Assembly (NCBI RefSeq): GCF_040706555.1
Contig: NZ_JAPDRH010000005.1
Location: 62,001 to 126,000, forward strand
Length of the DNA: 64,000 nt
Direction of reading: 5' to 3'
Source of the DNA: Lentisalinibacter salinarum
GTDB lineage: Bacteria > Pseudomonadota > Gammaproteobacteria > Steroidobacterales > Woeseiaceae
In this document: positions 47,351 to 55,219 of the stretch, in pieces
Layout of the letters: each line of letters begins with the position of its first letter
Numbering within the stretch: the first letter of the stretch is position 1
The notes under the pieces: generated by a model
What the model was told of the DNA's origin: nothing
The model's input: only the letters and a program-made list of their open reading frames with translations
Database searches by the model: none
Made by a program: the position numbers and the translations under genes

Positions 47351-47739
47351 ATTGCCCTGCTTTGATTTCTTGTGCGGGCGGCGAGTCGGTGTCTGCTGCC
47401 GGGACTGGCCGAGCGAACCGGGACGGGCAGGGGTATGCGGCGACCGGCCGGAGGCATCCGGGGTCGACCTCGTACTTCAGATAAGACTTGCCGAGTCGAT
47501 GCGAGATGATCGACAGCAGCGTGGCAATGATCATGAAAAACCCTTGAAACCCTGGCGGCTCAGATGCTCGGGTGTCGCCCGGCGTGCAGGCCGACTCGCG
47601 ACCACGCACGGCCCCCGAATCCGGGGCCTCTGAACAATGACGTCCCTATCTCTGTACCGGGAAATTACTCCGGGTTGATGGGGGCGCCCCGCTGAATCCG
47701 TCCGATCCGGTACGATAGCGGAGTACGGGACCGTGACCG
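47351..47739 (-). promoter_or_regulatory. rne 5' untranslated leader (about 390 nt)
   Basis: The predicted transcript start lies near 47739, so the leader is about 390 bases, similar to the 361-base leader through which E. coli RNase E regulates its own mRNA. A strong stem of GGCCCC/GGGGCC sits near 47610-47628. No other gene is supported in this stretch; a short frame opening at 47535 (MIIATLLSIISHRLG) runs into rne and looks incidental. Confidence 0.55.
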
Positions 47740-47745
47740 GTCAGT

Positions 47746-47774
47746 AATATAGCAACCTCTTGCGCCTTCAGCAA
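47746..47774 (-). promoter_or_regulatory. rne promoter
   Basis: On the minus strand TTGCTG (47774-47769), 17 bp, TATATT (47751-47746): four and five of six consensus matches at ideal spacing. It lies between divergent rne and rluC, as in E. coli. Confidence 0.65.
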
Positions 47775-47787
47775 TCGGCTTAAGTTA

Positions 47788-48780
47788 TTGTCCTCCTTCG
47801 ATAAGTCCTCCACCGACTCCGGCCCCGGCAATGCTCCGGTGCGCCATGGCGTGAGAAAGCTCGCCGTCGCCGCCGACGACGCCGGTCAGCGCATCGACAA
47901 TTTCCTCGCCCGGGAGTGGAAGGGCCTGCCGAAGCCGCGTATCTACCGCCTGCTGCGCAAGGGGCAGGTGCGGGTAAACGGCGGCCGTGTGAAGGCCGAC
48001 TACCGGCTCTGTGCCGGTGACGAACTGCGCCTGCCGCCGGTCACGATCGAGCCCGCGCAGGCGGGCCGCCCCGACCGCGGCCTGGTGGAGCGGCTGCTCT
48101 CTGCCGTGCTGTTCGAGGACAAGCGGCTGCTGGTCGTGAACAAGCCGAGCGGCGTCGCCGTGCACGGCGGCAGCGGCATCAGTTTCGGCGTGGTCGAGGC
48201 GCTGCGCGCCGGCCGCCCGGAGCTGAAGGTGCTCGAGCTGGTGCACCGGCTGGACCGGGAGACGAGCGGCTGTCTCGTGCTGGCGAAGAAGCGGAGCGCG
48301 CTGCGCGAACTGCATGCGCTGTTCCGCGAGGGGGCGGTGGAGAAGGTGTATCTGACGCTGGTCGCCGGCGACTGGCAGCTCGGCGCGCGCACGGTGGATC
48401 TGCCCCTGGCGGTGCACCGGCGCAAGGGCGGCGAGCGCCACGTCCAGGTGGACCACGAAGCAGGCAAGCCGTCGCGTACGCGGTTCAGCGTGCAGGCAGC
48501 CTACGGCAGCTGCACCCTGCTGAAGGCGCAGCCGGAGACCGGGCGCACCCACCAGATCCGGGTGCATGCGGCGGCCTGCGCACATCCCGTGCTGGGGGAC
48601 GAGCGATACGGCGACGAGGCGGCCAATGCTCGCTTCGCCAGGCTGGGATTGCGGCGGCTGTTCCTGCACGCCCAGTCCATCGGCTTCGTCGACGGCAACG
48701 GCAACGACCGACTGTTCACCGCACCGCTGCCCGAGGAACTCGACGCCGTGCTGGCGCGGCTGAAAGAACGCCGCAGCTGA
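47788..48780 (+). CDS. rluC: 23S rRNA pseudouridine(955/2504/2580) synthase RluC
   Basis: Up to 330 residues. An N-terminal S4 RNA-binding domain (GQRIDNFLAREWKGLPKPRIYRLLRKGQVRVNG) is followed by the RluA-family catalytic domain with HRLDRETSG (catalytic Asp) and GRTHQIRVH. The TTG at 47788 gives the longest frame, but GTG 47839 or GTG 47851 would also fit the family N-terminus. Divergent from rne. Assignment as RluC rather than RluD rests on similarity and on the rne neighbour. Confidence 0.93.
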   Translation: MSSFDKSSTDSGPGNAPVRHGVRKLAVAADDAGQRIDNFLAREWKGLPKPRIYRLLRKGQVRVNGGRVKADYRLCAGDELRLPPVTIEPAQAGRPDRGLVERLLSAVLFEDKRLLVVNKPSGVAVHGGSGISFGVVEALRAGRPELKVLELVHRLDRETSGCLVLAKKRSALRELHALFREGAVEKVYLTLVAGDWQLGARTVDLPLAVHRRKGGERHVQVDHEAGKPSRTRFSVQAAYGSCTLLKAQPETGRTHQIRVHAAACAHPVLGDERYGDEAANARFARLGLRRLFLHAQSIGFVDGNGNDRLFTAPLPEELDAVLARLKERRS

Positions 48781-48787
48781 CGGGTCG

Positions 48788-49381
48788 TCAGAGCAGCGGG
48801 ACGCCGAGATCCTCGAGTGTGCGGGCGAGCCAGATCAGCGGCAGGCCCACGAGCCCTGTCGGATCCTGGCTCTCGATACGCTCGAACAGGACCGGTCCGC
48901 TGCCCTCAGCCTTGAAGCCGCCGGCACAGTCCCAGGAGCGGTCCCGGTCCACATAGCGCTCCGCGAGCGCCCGCTCGAAATGCCGGAAGCGCACCTCGGT
49001 GACGTCCGTATGCACCCTTTCCTCGCCGCCGGGACCATGGATGACGCAGACCGAGGTCAGAAATCGCATCGGCAGGCCGCGCGCCGCCAGCAGCTGCGCG
49101 ACGGCGGCGTCCCGGCTGCCGGGCTTGCCGCAGGCCCGACCTTCCAGCACCGCGACCTGGTCGGAGCCTATGACCGTGGCGCCGGCGTGCCGGGAGGCGG
49201 CGGCCGCGGCCTTCTCCCGTGCCAGTCGCAGCGACAGCGCGGCGGGGGCTTCGTCGTCGAGCGGTGTCTCGTCCAGGTCGGGCGCCACACATTCGAAGCG
49301 GCCCAGAATCCGTGCCAGCAAATCGCGCCGGTAGGGCGAGGAGGAGGCGAGCACGACGGCGTTCGGGGCGGGATTTTCCAT
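48788..49381 (-). CDS. Maf-like nucleotide pyrophosphatase YceF
   Basis: 197 residues. Maf proteins hydrolyse non-canonical nucleoside triphosphates; the YceF subgroup prefers 7-methyl-GTP. The N-terminal LASSSPYRRDLL, IGSDQVAVLEG and GFKAEGSG match the family. It is divergent from yceD, the usual position of yceF, which supports the subgroup call. Confidence 0.92.
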   Translation of the reverse strand: MENPAPNAVVLASSSPYRRDLLARILGRFECVAPDLDETPLDDEAPAALSLRLAREKAAAAASRHAGATVIGSDQVAVLEGRACGKPGSRDAAVAQLLAARGLPMRFLTSVCVIHGPGGEERVHTDVTEVRFRHFERALAERYVDRDRSWDCAGGFKAEGSGPVLFERIESQDPTGLVGLPLIWLARTLEDLGVPLL

Positions 49382-49436
49382 TCTCGATCAGTCACCTGTA
49401 CGGACTCGCAGGCCCCTGTCGTGGCCCGCTTTTTCT

Positions 49437-49465
49437 TTGACAGCAGGGGTCAAGGCTCTTATCAT
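49437..49465 (+). promoter_or_regulatory. strong sigma-70 promoter for yceD-rpmF
   Basis: TTGACA (49437-49442), 17 bp, TATCAT (49460-49465): perfect -35 and 5 of 6 at the -10. The expected start near 49472 is only three bases before the annotated yceD ATG. Confidence 0.75.
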
Positions 49466-49474
49466 CCGCCGGCT

Positions 49475-50050
49475 ATGTCCAGCCCCATGCTTCAGGCGGT
49501 GCGGCCCGACGCGCTGGCCGCCCGACGTGAGGAGATCAGGGATACCATTCCGCTGGGCTCCACGGATCGTCTGGCGGGCCTCGTCCGCGAGGTGCTGACG
49601 CGGTGCGACGGGGAGGTGCCCGGGGACTGGGAGCGCCGGCCGCTGGTGGTCGAACTCGACTTCGAGAGCCGGCGGGTCGAGGGCAATCAGCCGGTGCCGG
49701 CGGTTACCGGGAAAGCCCGGGTTACGCTGCCGCTGGTCTGCGAGCGATGCCTGGGATCGATGGAGCTGGCGCTGGAAGCGGAGATCGCGTTCCTGCTGCC
49801 GGACGCCGACATGACCGACGAGGCCCTGCCGGGCTTCGAGGTCTGGCCGGTAGAGGGCCGCGGCGTGCGGCTGCTCGACCCTGTGGAGGAGGAGTTGCTG
49901 CTGGCGTTGCCGCTGGCCCTCATGCACGAGGACCGTTCGCGCTGCCGCCCGGTGACGGAGCATTACGCGGCGGACGACGCGGAAGCGGAGCCGGACACCC
50001 AACGACCGTTCAGCGCACTGAAGACGCTGCTGAGCGAAGACAAGGATTAG
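49475..50050 (+). CDS. yceD: YceD/DUF177 family protein
   Basis: 191 residues. The CxxC pair in LVCERCLGSMEL and the acidic C-terminal region are typical of DUF177; the E. coli and plant homologues are linked to 23S rRNA or 50S assembly. It is almost always next to rpmF, as here. The ATG at 49475 is closest to homologue starts, but ATG 49487 (residue 5) is possible, given where the promoter lies. Confidence 0.88.
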   Translation: MSSPMLQAVRPDALAARREEIRDTIPLGSTDRLAGLVREVLTRCDGEVPGDWERRPLVVELDFESRRVEGNQPVPAVTGKARVTLPLVCERCLGSMELALEAEIAFLLPDADMTDEALPGFEVWPVEGRGVRLLDPVEEELLLALPLALMHEDRSRCRPVTEHYAADDAEAEPDTQRPFSALKTLLSEDKD

Positions 50051-50158
50051 CTTGAGTGCCCGGCTGGCCGGATGCTCACATGACTTACAATCGATTCGAA
50101 ACCGATCCCGCCTGATGCTCCAGGGCTGCCGGCGGGTCACAATTTTGGAGACCTGAAA

Positions 50159-50350
50159 ATGGCCGTTCAGAAAAGTCGCAAGACACCTTCCAAGCGCGGC
50201 ATGCGCCGCGCCCACGACGCACTGACGGGCGAAACGCTATCCGTGGAGCCCACCACCGGCGAGACTCACCTGCGTCATCACGTGAGCCCTGACGGCTTCT
50301 ACCGGGGCCGCCAGGTGGTGAAGCCCAAGGTCGTGGAAGAGCAGGACTGA
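50159..50350 (+). CDS. rpmF: 50S ribosomal protein L32
   Basis: 63 residues, MAVQKSRKTPSKRGMRRAHDAL being the universal L32 opening. It lacks the zinc-binding cysteines found in some L32 forms, as usual for gammaproteobacteria. A TACAAT hexamer at 50086-50091 might add a local promoter, but no -35 accompanies it. A ribosome-binding site GGAGA lies upstream. Confidence 0.97.
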   Translation: MAVQKSRKTPSKRGMRRAHDALTGETLSVEPTTGETHLRHHVSPDGFYRGRQVVKPKVVEEQD

Positions 50351-50359
50351 TCCCTGCCT

Positions 50360-50389
50360 GAGCCGGCGCCGGGCGACCCGGACCGGCTC
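50360..50389 (+). promoter_or_regulatory. nested hairpin between rpmF and plsX
   Basis: GAGCCGG (50360-50366) pairs with CCGGCTC (50383-50389), enclosing CCGGG-CGA-CCCGG: twelve potential GC-rich pairs. It ends nine bases before the plsX ATG and is not followed by a U-tract, so it is not a standard terminator. The bases between it and the ATG contain no ribosome-binding site. Confidence 0.6.
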
Positions 50390-50398
50390 TCCACACCC

Positions 50399-51415
50399 AT
50401 GCAGGCCGTCGATTTCACCATCGCCCTGGATGCCATGAGCGGGGACCTCGGTCCCGGCGTCGTGGTGGCGGCGGCGAGGCAGGCGCTGCGGCGCCATCCC
50501 GCCCTGGCCATCGCGCTGGTGGGCGACGAAGCCGTGCTCGAGCCCCTCGTCGCCGCCGTCCGTGACGACGCGGCCGGCCGTCTCGTCATCCGCCACGCCC
50601 CCGAGATCGTCACGATGAACGATGCGCCGGTGGACGCGCTGCGGCGCAAGAAGCAGTCTTCCATGCGCGTGGCCGTCGACCTGGTGAAGCAGGGCGAGGC
50701 CCAGGCCTGCGTGAGCGCGGGCAATACCGGTGCGCTGATGGCCATCGCGAAGTTCGTTCTGAAGACGGTGCAGGGCATCGACAGGCCCGCCATTCTCGCC
50801 GAGATGCCCGCGCGGGGCGGTTCGGTCCACATGCTCGACCTCGGCGCGAACGCCGACTGCACGGCCGAGCAGCTGTTCCAGTTCGCCATGATGGGCTCGG
50901 TCGTGACCGGCGACGTGCGCGGCCTCGCGAATCCGCGGGTGGCGTTGCTCAACATCGGTGAGGAAGAGATCAAGGGAGACCAGACCGTGAAGGCTGCCGC
51001 GGCCCTCCTCGGCGCCAGCGGGCTGAACTACGTCGGTTATGTCGAGGGCAACGACATCATCTCCGGCAAGACGGACGTCGTGGTGACCGATGGCTTCACG
51101 GGCAACGTGGCGCTGAAGACCATGGAGGGGACCGCCGGATTCATCTCCGAGATGCTGAAGGCGGCCTTCACCGAGACCTGGCTGTCAAAACTGCAGGCAC
51201 TCGCGGCGCAAGGCGTGCTGGGGCGGCTGCGGGCCAGGCTGGATCCCAGGCACTATAATGGCGCGAGTCTGGTCGGTCTCACCGGCATCGTCGTGAAGAG
51301 TCACGGCAGCGCCGACGAGCTGGCCTTCCTGCACGCCATCGAGACGGCGGTGGTGGAGGTCGAGCACGACGTGCCGTCCCAGATCGGACGACTGCTGCAA
51401 CGGGAAGCCGCATGA
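50399..51415 (+). CDS. plsX: phosphate acyltransferase PlsX
   Basis: 338 residues. Makes acyl phosphate from acyl-ACP for phospholipid synthesis. The N-terminal IALDAMSGDLGPGVVV, VSAGNTGALMAIAKF and DGFTGNVALKTMEG are family motifs. The end overlaps fabH by four bases. The absence of a ribosome-binding site suggests coupling to rpmF translation or control by the hairpin just upstream. Confidence 0.96.
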   Translation: MQAVDFTIALDAMSGDLGPGVVVAAARQALRRHPALAIALVGDEAVLEPLVAAVRDDAAGRLVIRHAPEIVTMNDAPVDALRRKKQSSMRVAVDLVKQGEAQACVSAGNTGALMAIAKFVLKTVQGIDRPAILAEMPARGGSVHMLDLGANADCTAEQLFQFAMMGSVVTGDVRGLANPRVALLNIGEEEIKGDQTVKAAAALLGASGLNYVGYVEGNDIISGKTDVVVTDGFTGNVALKTMEGTAGFISEMLKAAFTETWLSKLQALAAQGVLGRLRARLDPRHYNGASLVGLTGIVVKSHGSADELAFLHAIETAVVEVEHDVPSQIGRLLQREAA

Positions 51416-52380
51416 AATATTCGCGCATCGAGGGCACCGGTCGCTGCCTGCCGGACAGGATCCTCACCAACGCCGATCTGGAGAAGATGGTGGAGACCAC
51501 CGACGAGTGGATCCGCACGCGGACCGGCATCGAGCGGCGCCATATCGCCGCCGACGATCAGTACACCAGCGATCTCGCGGTGGGCGCCGCCAGGGAGGCC
51601 ATGGCGGCCGCCGGCGTCGGCCCGGCCGATATCGATTTCATCGTCGTAGGCACCACCACGCCGGATCGGGTGTTCCCCAACGTCGGCTGTCTGGTGCAGG
51701 AGAAGCTGGGCATCCACGACTGCGCCGCGTTCAGTGTCGAGGCGGCCTGCACCGGTTTCATCTATGCCCTCAGCGTGGCGGACAAGTTCGTGCGCGCCGG
51801 CGCGGCCGGCTGCGCGCTGGTGATCGGCGCCGAGACGCTCTCCCGGATCACCGACTGGGACGACCGCCAGACCTGTGTGCTGTTCGGCGATGGCGCCGGC
51901 GCGGTGGTGCTGAAGCCGGCCGACGAGCCCGGTGTCGTGTCCACCCACCTCGGCGCCGACGGCCAGTACAAGGACCTGCTGTACTACCCGGCGGGTCCGT
52001 CCGAGAAGCTGGACGACATGCTGCGGGGCGAGGCGGCCATCCACATGCGTGGCAACGAGGTCTTCAAGGTGGCGGTGAAGACCCTGGGCAACATCGTCGA
52101 CGAGACGCTCGCCGCCAACAGCCTGTCGAAGAGCGACATCGACTGGCTCATCCCGCATCAGGCGAACATCCGCATCATCCAGGCCACGGCGAAGCGCCTC
52201 GACATGCCCATGGAGCGTGTGGTGCTCACGGTGCAGGACCACGGCAATACGTCCGCTGCTTCGGTGCCGATGGCCCTCGACGTGGCGATCCGCGACGGGC
52301 GCATCAGCCGGGGCCAGACCCTGCTGCTGGAGGCGTTCGGCGGCGGCTTTACCTGGGGTTCGGCGCTGATCCGCTACTAA
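51412..52380 (+). CDS. fabH: 3-oxoacyl-[acyl-carrier-protein] synthase III
   Basis: 322 residues. Starts fatty-acid elongation by condensing acetyl-CoA with malonyl-ACP. The catalytic triad is visible: Cys in EAACTGFIYAL, His in IPHQANIRII and Asn in DHGNTSAAS. The usual followers fabD, fabG, acpP and fabF are not present; the next gene is convergent after 13 bp. Confidence 0.96.
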   Translation: MKYSRIEGTGRCLPDRILTNADLEKMVETTDEWIRTRTGIERRHIAADDQYTSDLAVGAAREAMAAAGVGPADIDFIVVGTTTPDRVFPNVGCLVQEKLGIHDCAAFSVEAACTGFIYALSVADKFVRAGAAGCALVIGAETLSRITDWDDRQTCVLFGDGAGAVVLKPADEPGVVSTHLGADGQYKDLLYYPAGPSEKLDDMLRGEAAIHMRGNEVFKVAVKTLGNIVDETLAANSLSKSDIDWLIPHQANIRIIQATAKRLDMPMERVVLTVQDHGNTSAASVPMALDVAIRDGRISRGQTLLLEAFGGGFTWGSALIRY

Positions 52381-52393
52381 GGGCGCGGCCGCA

Positions 52394-52951
52394 CTACCAG
52401 AGCGGAGCCGGTACCGCGTCCGTCTCCCGGTCGCGCCGGGTGCGCCGGAGCATGCGCTCGTGCAGCTGCTCGCGCCGTGCGGCGACGCGCTCGCGGCGGG
52501 TCGCCGCGTCGGTGCCCACCTTGAAGCGCCGGAAATAGTTGTCCCGGAACTCGCAGAAATCCTCGTAAGCCTCGATCACGTGCTTCAGTTCCCGCAGCAC
52601 GAGCTCGATCATGATGGCGTCGTCCAGATAACCGAGTCCCGGCATGTCGTCGGGGATCAGGTCCTCGGGGTCGCCGAAATAGATCAGCGCGGAGAGCAGC
52701 TTCAGCCGTTCCGCGGTGGGCAGCTCCCATTCCTCGTCCTCGAGCATGGAACACATCGCCTGCAGGCGCGGCAGCCGCTCGCGGACGAAGTCCGGCAGCG
52801 CGCCCGGGTGCAGGGATTCCATCACGTCCCGGGTGGCCTTGACGATCTCCGCCTCGTCCGCGTCTTTCGCCGCGGCGCGGGCGCCTTTCATGGCCTTGCG
52901 GAACTGTTTGAGGTCGCGCTCGCTGATGTACAGGCTGATTTTCATGGTCAT
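52394..52951 (-). CDS. DUF1232 (YkvA-like) domain protein
   Basis: 185 residues. The diagnostic stretch LIPDDMPGLGYLDDAIMIELVLREL lies in the centre (about 97-121). Some family members are membrane anchored, but this one has no strong membrane helix and is rich in charged helical sequence. The C-terminus is Arg-rich. Function unknown. Two possible starts (residues 1 and 3) are equivalent. Confidence 0.75.
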   Translation of the reverse strand: MTMKISLYISERDLKQFRKAMKGARAAAKDADEAEIVKATRDVMESLHPGALPDFVRERLPRLQAMCSMLEDEEWELPTAERLKLLSALIYFGDPEDLIPDDMPGLGYLDDAIMIELVLRELKHVIEAYEDFCEFRDNYFRRFKVGTDAATRRERVAARREQLHERMLRRTRRDRETDAVPAPLW

Positions 52952-53029
52952 GGGCTTCGCTCGCGGTCGGGGGGCCGGGGAGGGGGCACGGGGGAAAGGT
53001 AGGCGACTCCGGGGAGGCGGTCAACGGCG

Positions 53030-53057
53030 GAACGTCGACCGGATGCGGGATATCTGG
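53030..53057 (+). promoter_or_regulatory. possible sigma-E-type promoter before the L,D-transpeptidase gene
   Basis: GAACGT (53030-53035), 17 bp, TCTGG (53053-53057). This is one mismatch from the GAACTT and TCTGA pattern of RpoE/AlgU promoters. It would start transcription about 45 bases before the gene. Confidence 0.35.
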
Positions 53058-53107
53058 GAGAATCTCCGCCGTTGCACCCCACGGTGCGTTGCGCAGAGAT
53101 TCGCTCG

Positions 53108-54088
53108 ATGAGGACGGTTGCAGGCAGGTTCGGCCTGGTCGCCATGGCGACGCTCGGTCTGTTCGTCACGGCGCCGGCGCGGGGCGAAGTGTTCGACCTG
53201 CCGGACAACGGCGATACCGTGGTCGGGCAGATGACGACCGTCGAGTCCCGCGAGTGGGACACGCTGCTGGACATCGCCCGCCGCCACGGACTCGGCTATT
53301 ACGACATCGTCCGGGCCAATCCGGGCGTGGACCCCTGGCTCCCGGGCGACGGCACCGAGGTGGTCCTGCCGACCCGCTTCATCCTGCCCGACGTGCCCTG
53401 GGAGGGGGTCGTGCTGAATCTGCCCGAGTACCGCATGTATTACTTCCCGCCGCCGGAGGCGGACGGCGCGCGCACGGTCATGACCTTCCCGATCAGCATC
53501 GGCCGCATGGACTGGGAGACGCCGCTGGGGGTGACCCGCATTACCGTCAAAGCCAGGGACCCGGCGTGGTACCCGCCCGAATCCGTGCGCAAGGAGCACG
53601 AGGCCGACGGCCGCTCATTGCCGCGGGTGGTACCGCCGGGGCCGGACAACCCGCTCGGGCAATTCGCCATGCGCCTGGCGATCCCCGGCTACCTCATCCA
53701 CGGGACGAACCGGCCGGCCGGCGTCGGCATGCGGGTGACCCACGGCTGCATCCGCATGTTCCCCGAGGACATCGAGTTCGCCTTCGGGCGCATCCCGACC
53801 GGGACGCCGGTGCGCATCATCGACGAGCCCTACAAGTTCGGCTGGTACGACGGTCAGCTGTTGATGGAGGCCCACGAGCCGCTGGAGAGTCCGGCGGAGA
53901 CCGACGACGCGGCGCCGGTGGTCAGTACGCTGACGCGGCTGACGGAACTCTACGTGGCGGCCACCGGCGATCGGCGCATCGCGGTGGACTGGGACCGGGT
54001 GGAAGCGCTGCATCAAGCCGCCGACGGCATACCGCGCCGGGTCGACTCGGCCGGCGTCGGCGAGACGCTGGTAGCGGACCAGGACTAG
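53108..54088 (+). CDS. L,D-transpeptidase (ErfK/YbiS/YcfS/YnhG family)
   Basis: 326 residues with a signal peptide (about 1-26, ARG-E). A LysM-like segment (DTLLDIARRHGLGYYDIVRANPG, about 51-73) precedes the YkuD catalytic domain, whose motif places His198 and Cys214 (IHGT and THGCIRM). Such enzymes crosslink peptidoglycan or attach Braun-type lipoproteins to it. It is convergent with a Lpp-like gene, the likely substrate, as with Pseudomonas oprI. The start at 53108 is set by the signal peptide. Confidence 0.93.
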   Translation: MRTVAGRFGLVAMATLGLFVTAPARGEVFDLPDNGDTVVGQMTTVESREWDTLLDIARRHGLGYYDIVRANPGVDPWLPGDGTEVVLPTRFILPDVPWEGVVLNLPEYRMYYFPPPEADGARTVMTFPISIGRMDWETPLGVTRITVKARDPAWYPPESVRKEHEADGRSLPRVVPPGPDNPLGQFAMRLAIPGYLIHGTNRPAGVGMRVTHGCIRMFPEDIEFAFGRIPTGTPVRIIDEPYKFGWYDGQLLMEAHEPLESPAETDDAAPVVSTLTRLTELYVAATGDRRIAVDWDRVEALHQAADGIPRRVDSAGVGETLVADQD

Positions 54089-54130
54089 CCGTCGGAAGGG
54101 CGGAAGACTCGCGGACGAATCCTGCGGACA

Positions 54131-54158
54131 AAAAAACGCCGCGACGAGCGCGGCGTTG
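54131..54158 (-). terminator. intrinsic terminator of the Lpp-like gene
   Basis: Perfect 9-bp stem AACGCCGCG/CGCGGCGTT with a 5-base loop; on the minus strand it is followed by a run of seven T (54137-54131). It lies 22 bp past the lipoprotein stop. From the plus strand it could also slow read-through from the L,D-transpeptidase gene. Confidence 0.88.
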
Positions 54159-54179
54159 AAGAATCTCTGAACCCGCGAA

Positions 54180-54482
54180 TTATTTGGACATCGATTTCTG
54201 GAACATGCGCTCCAGGCGTTCGCGGTTCGCATCGCAGCAGCTCTGTGCGCCCTGTGCGGCCGACAGCGCCTGGCTGGCGGTGCTCTGAGCGCTGGAAGCC
54301 ATCTGGCTGGCACGGTCCGCTGCGGAACGTGCGGCTTCAGCGGCCGACTTCGCAGCAGCGGCGTCGGCAGCAGCGCGTTCGGCGGTCGCCTGCACTTCGT
54401 CCATGGCGGTCTGGTTGGCACAACCGGTGACCAGCAGCATCGTAGCTGCGACGGCGCCGAGTTTCGTTGCGATTCTCTTCAT
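54180..54482 (-). CDS. Lpp/OprI-like murein lipoprotein
   Basis: 100 residues. Lipobox LVTGC puts the acylated cysteine at residue 21. The mature protein is an Ala-rich helix with heptad repeats (AERAAADAAAAKSAAEAARSA), a trimeric coiled coil as in Lpp and OprI, and ends in lysine (QKSMSK), the residue that is linked to peptidoglycan in Lpp. An unusual Cys-Cys pair (82-83) sits before the end. Start at 54482 with AGGGGA ahead; an in-frame ATG further upstream adds a non-signal sequence. Confidence 0.87.
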   Translation of the reverse strand: MKRIATKLGAVAATMLLVTGCANQTAMDEVQATAERAAADAAAAKSAAEAARSAADRASQMASSAQSTASQALSAAQGAQSCCDANRERLERMFQKSMSK

Positions 54483-54519
54483 ATGCTTTTCCCCTGTTGG
54501 AGGCATTAAAAACAACCGT

Positions 54520-54548
54520 ATTATTTATTAAACGCGGTCAGTGTTCAA
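54520..54548 (-). promoter_or_regulatory. strong promoter of the Lpp-like gene
   Basis: On the minus strand TTGAAC (54548-54543), 17 bp, AATAAT (54525-54520), in an AT-rich island within GC-rich surroundings. Expected start near 54513, leader about 30 bases. The strength fits an abundant lipoprotein. Confidence 0.75.
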
Positions 54549-54634
54549 CGTAATCCGGGTATCGGAGGCGGTTTTTTTTCGCCCCGAGGCATTTGATTTG
54601 TCTGTGTTTTGCGACACCCGGCGGGCATTGCCCG

Positions 54635-55219
54635 TCAGAGTTCGCTGAGCAGCCGGCGGGCTTCGTCCTCCAGCCGGGCTAGTTCGCGCTCCAGGGAATC
54701 ACGGTCGCGCTCGAGATTGCGGAGGCGGTAGTAGATCGAGCGGCGCTGATCGTCGGTCAGGTCCCCGCGCTGGAGATCGAATTCCAGCTGTCGTACTGCC
54801 CGTTCGGCATCGTCCAGATCCTCGCTCACCCGATGGATACGCCGGCCCAGCTGGAAGCCGGTATAGAAGTCTTCCTCGTAGCCGGGCGGGCAGACGCCCT
54901 GGTAGCCGCGCCCGTCGCGGCCATGGGCCAGGCCGCCGGGGACGGTGCACAGGCGGTCAAGGCCCGCGAGTCGGCCGCGGGCGTAGGCATCCCGGTCGGG
55001 CACGACACCGTATTCGGCGCAGGCCTCCCGGTGTTCCTCGATCCGATCCGGCGGATAGCCGCGTGCGCCTTCCGCCTCTCCCAGGGCCTCCCAGTCGGCC
55101 TGCCGGCATTCGGTCTCGGAGAGAGTGGCGCAGCCGCCGGCCAGGAAGGCGGCGGACAGGGTGAGCCAGAGAAACTTGCGCCGGAATGGAACCTGTATAT
55201 AATCACAGTATCTGGGCAT
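54635..55219 (-). CDS. DUF2799 lipoprotein
   Basis: 194 residues. The signal peptide ends in lipobox LAGGC (acylated Cys about 30). The mature part has the DUF2799 pattern (DWEALGEAEGARGYPPDRIEEHREACAEYG, then GRLAGLDRLC and FYTGFQLGRRIHR), followed by a C-terminal coiled coil. Function unknown. The only plausible start, ATG 55219, places the first codons across the LexA operator of divergent lexA, leaving almost no space for its own promoter. Confidence 0.83.
   Translation of the reverse strand: MPRYCDYIQVPFRRKFLWLTLSAAFLAGGCATLSETECRQADWEALGEAEGARGYPPDRIEEHREACAEYGVVPDRDAYARGRLAGLDRLCTVPGGLAHGRDGRGYQGVCPPGYEEDFYTGFQLGRRIHRVSEDLDDAERAVRQLEFDLQRGDLTDDQRRSIYYRLRNLERDRDSLERELARLEDEARRLLSEL
55176..55203 (+). 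promoter_or_regulatory. lexA promoter
   Basis: TTGCGC (55176-55181), 16 bp, perfect TATAAT (55198-55203). The -10 hexamer lies inside the first LexA box, so LexA binding would block RNA polymerase directly. Confidence 0.8.
55193..55208. promoter_or_regulatory. LexA (SOS) box 1
   Basis: CTGTATATAATCACAG, a perfect CTGT-N8-ACAG match to the gammaproteobacterial LexA operator, with the usual AT-rich centre. Confidence 0.92.

Noticed and set aside
47268..47609. Frame of up to 113 codons in the rne leader (minus strand)
   Set aside because: It runs out of frame into rne and has no family likeness; more simply part of the structured leader.
54483..54634. AT-rich island with an eight-T run, considered as a transferred segment or terminator
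   Set aside because: It contains the lipoprotein promoter; the T-run is not preceded by a well-paired stem on either strand.
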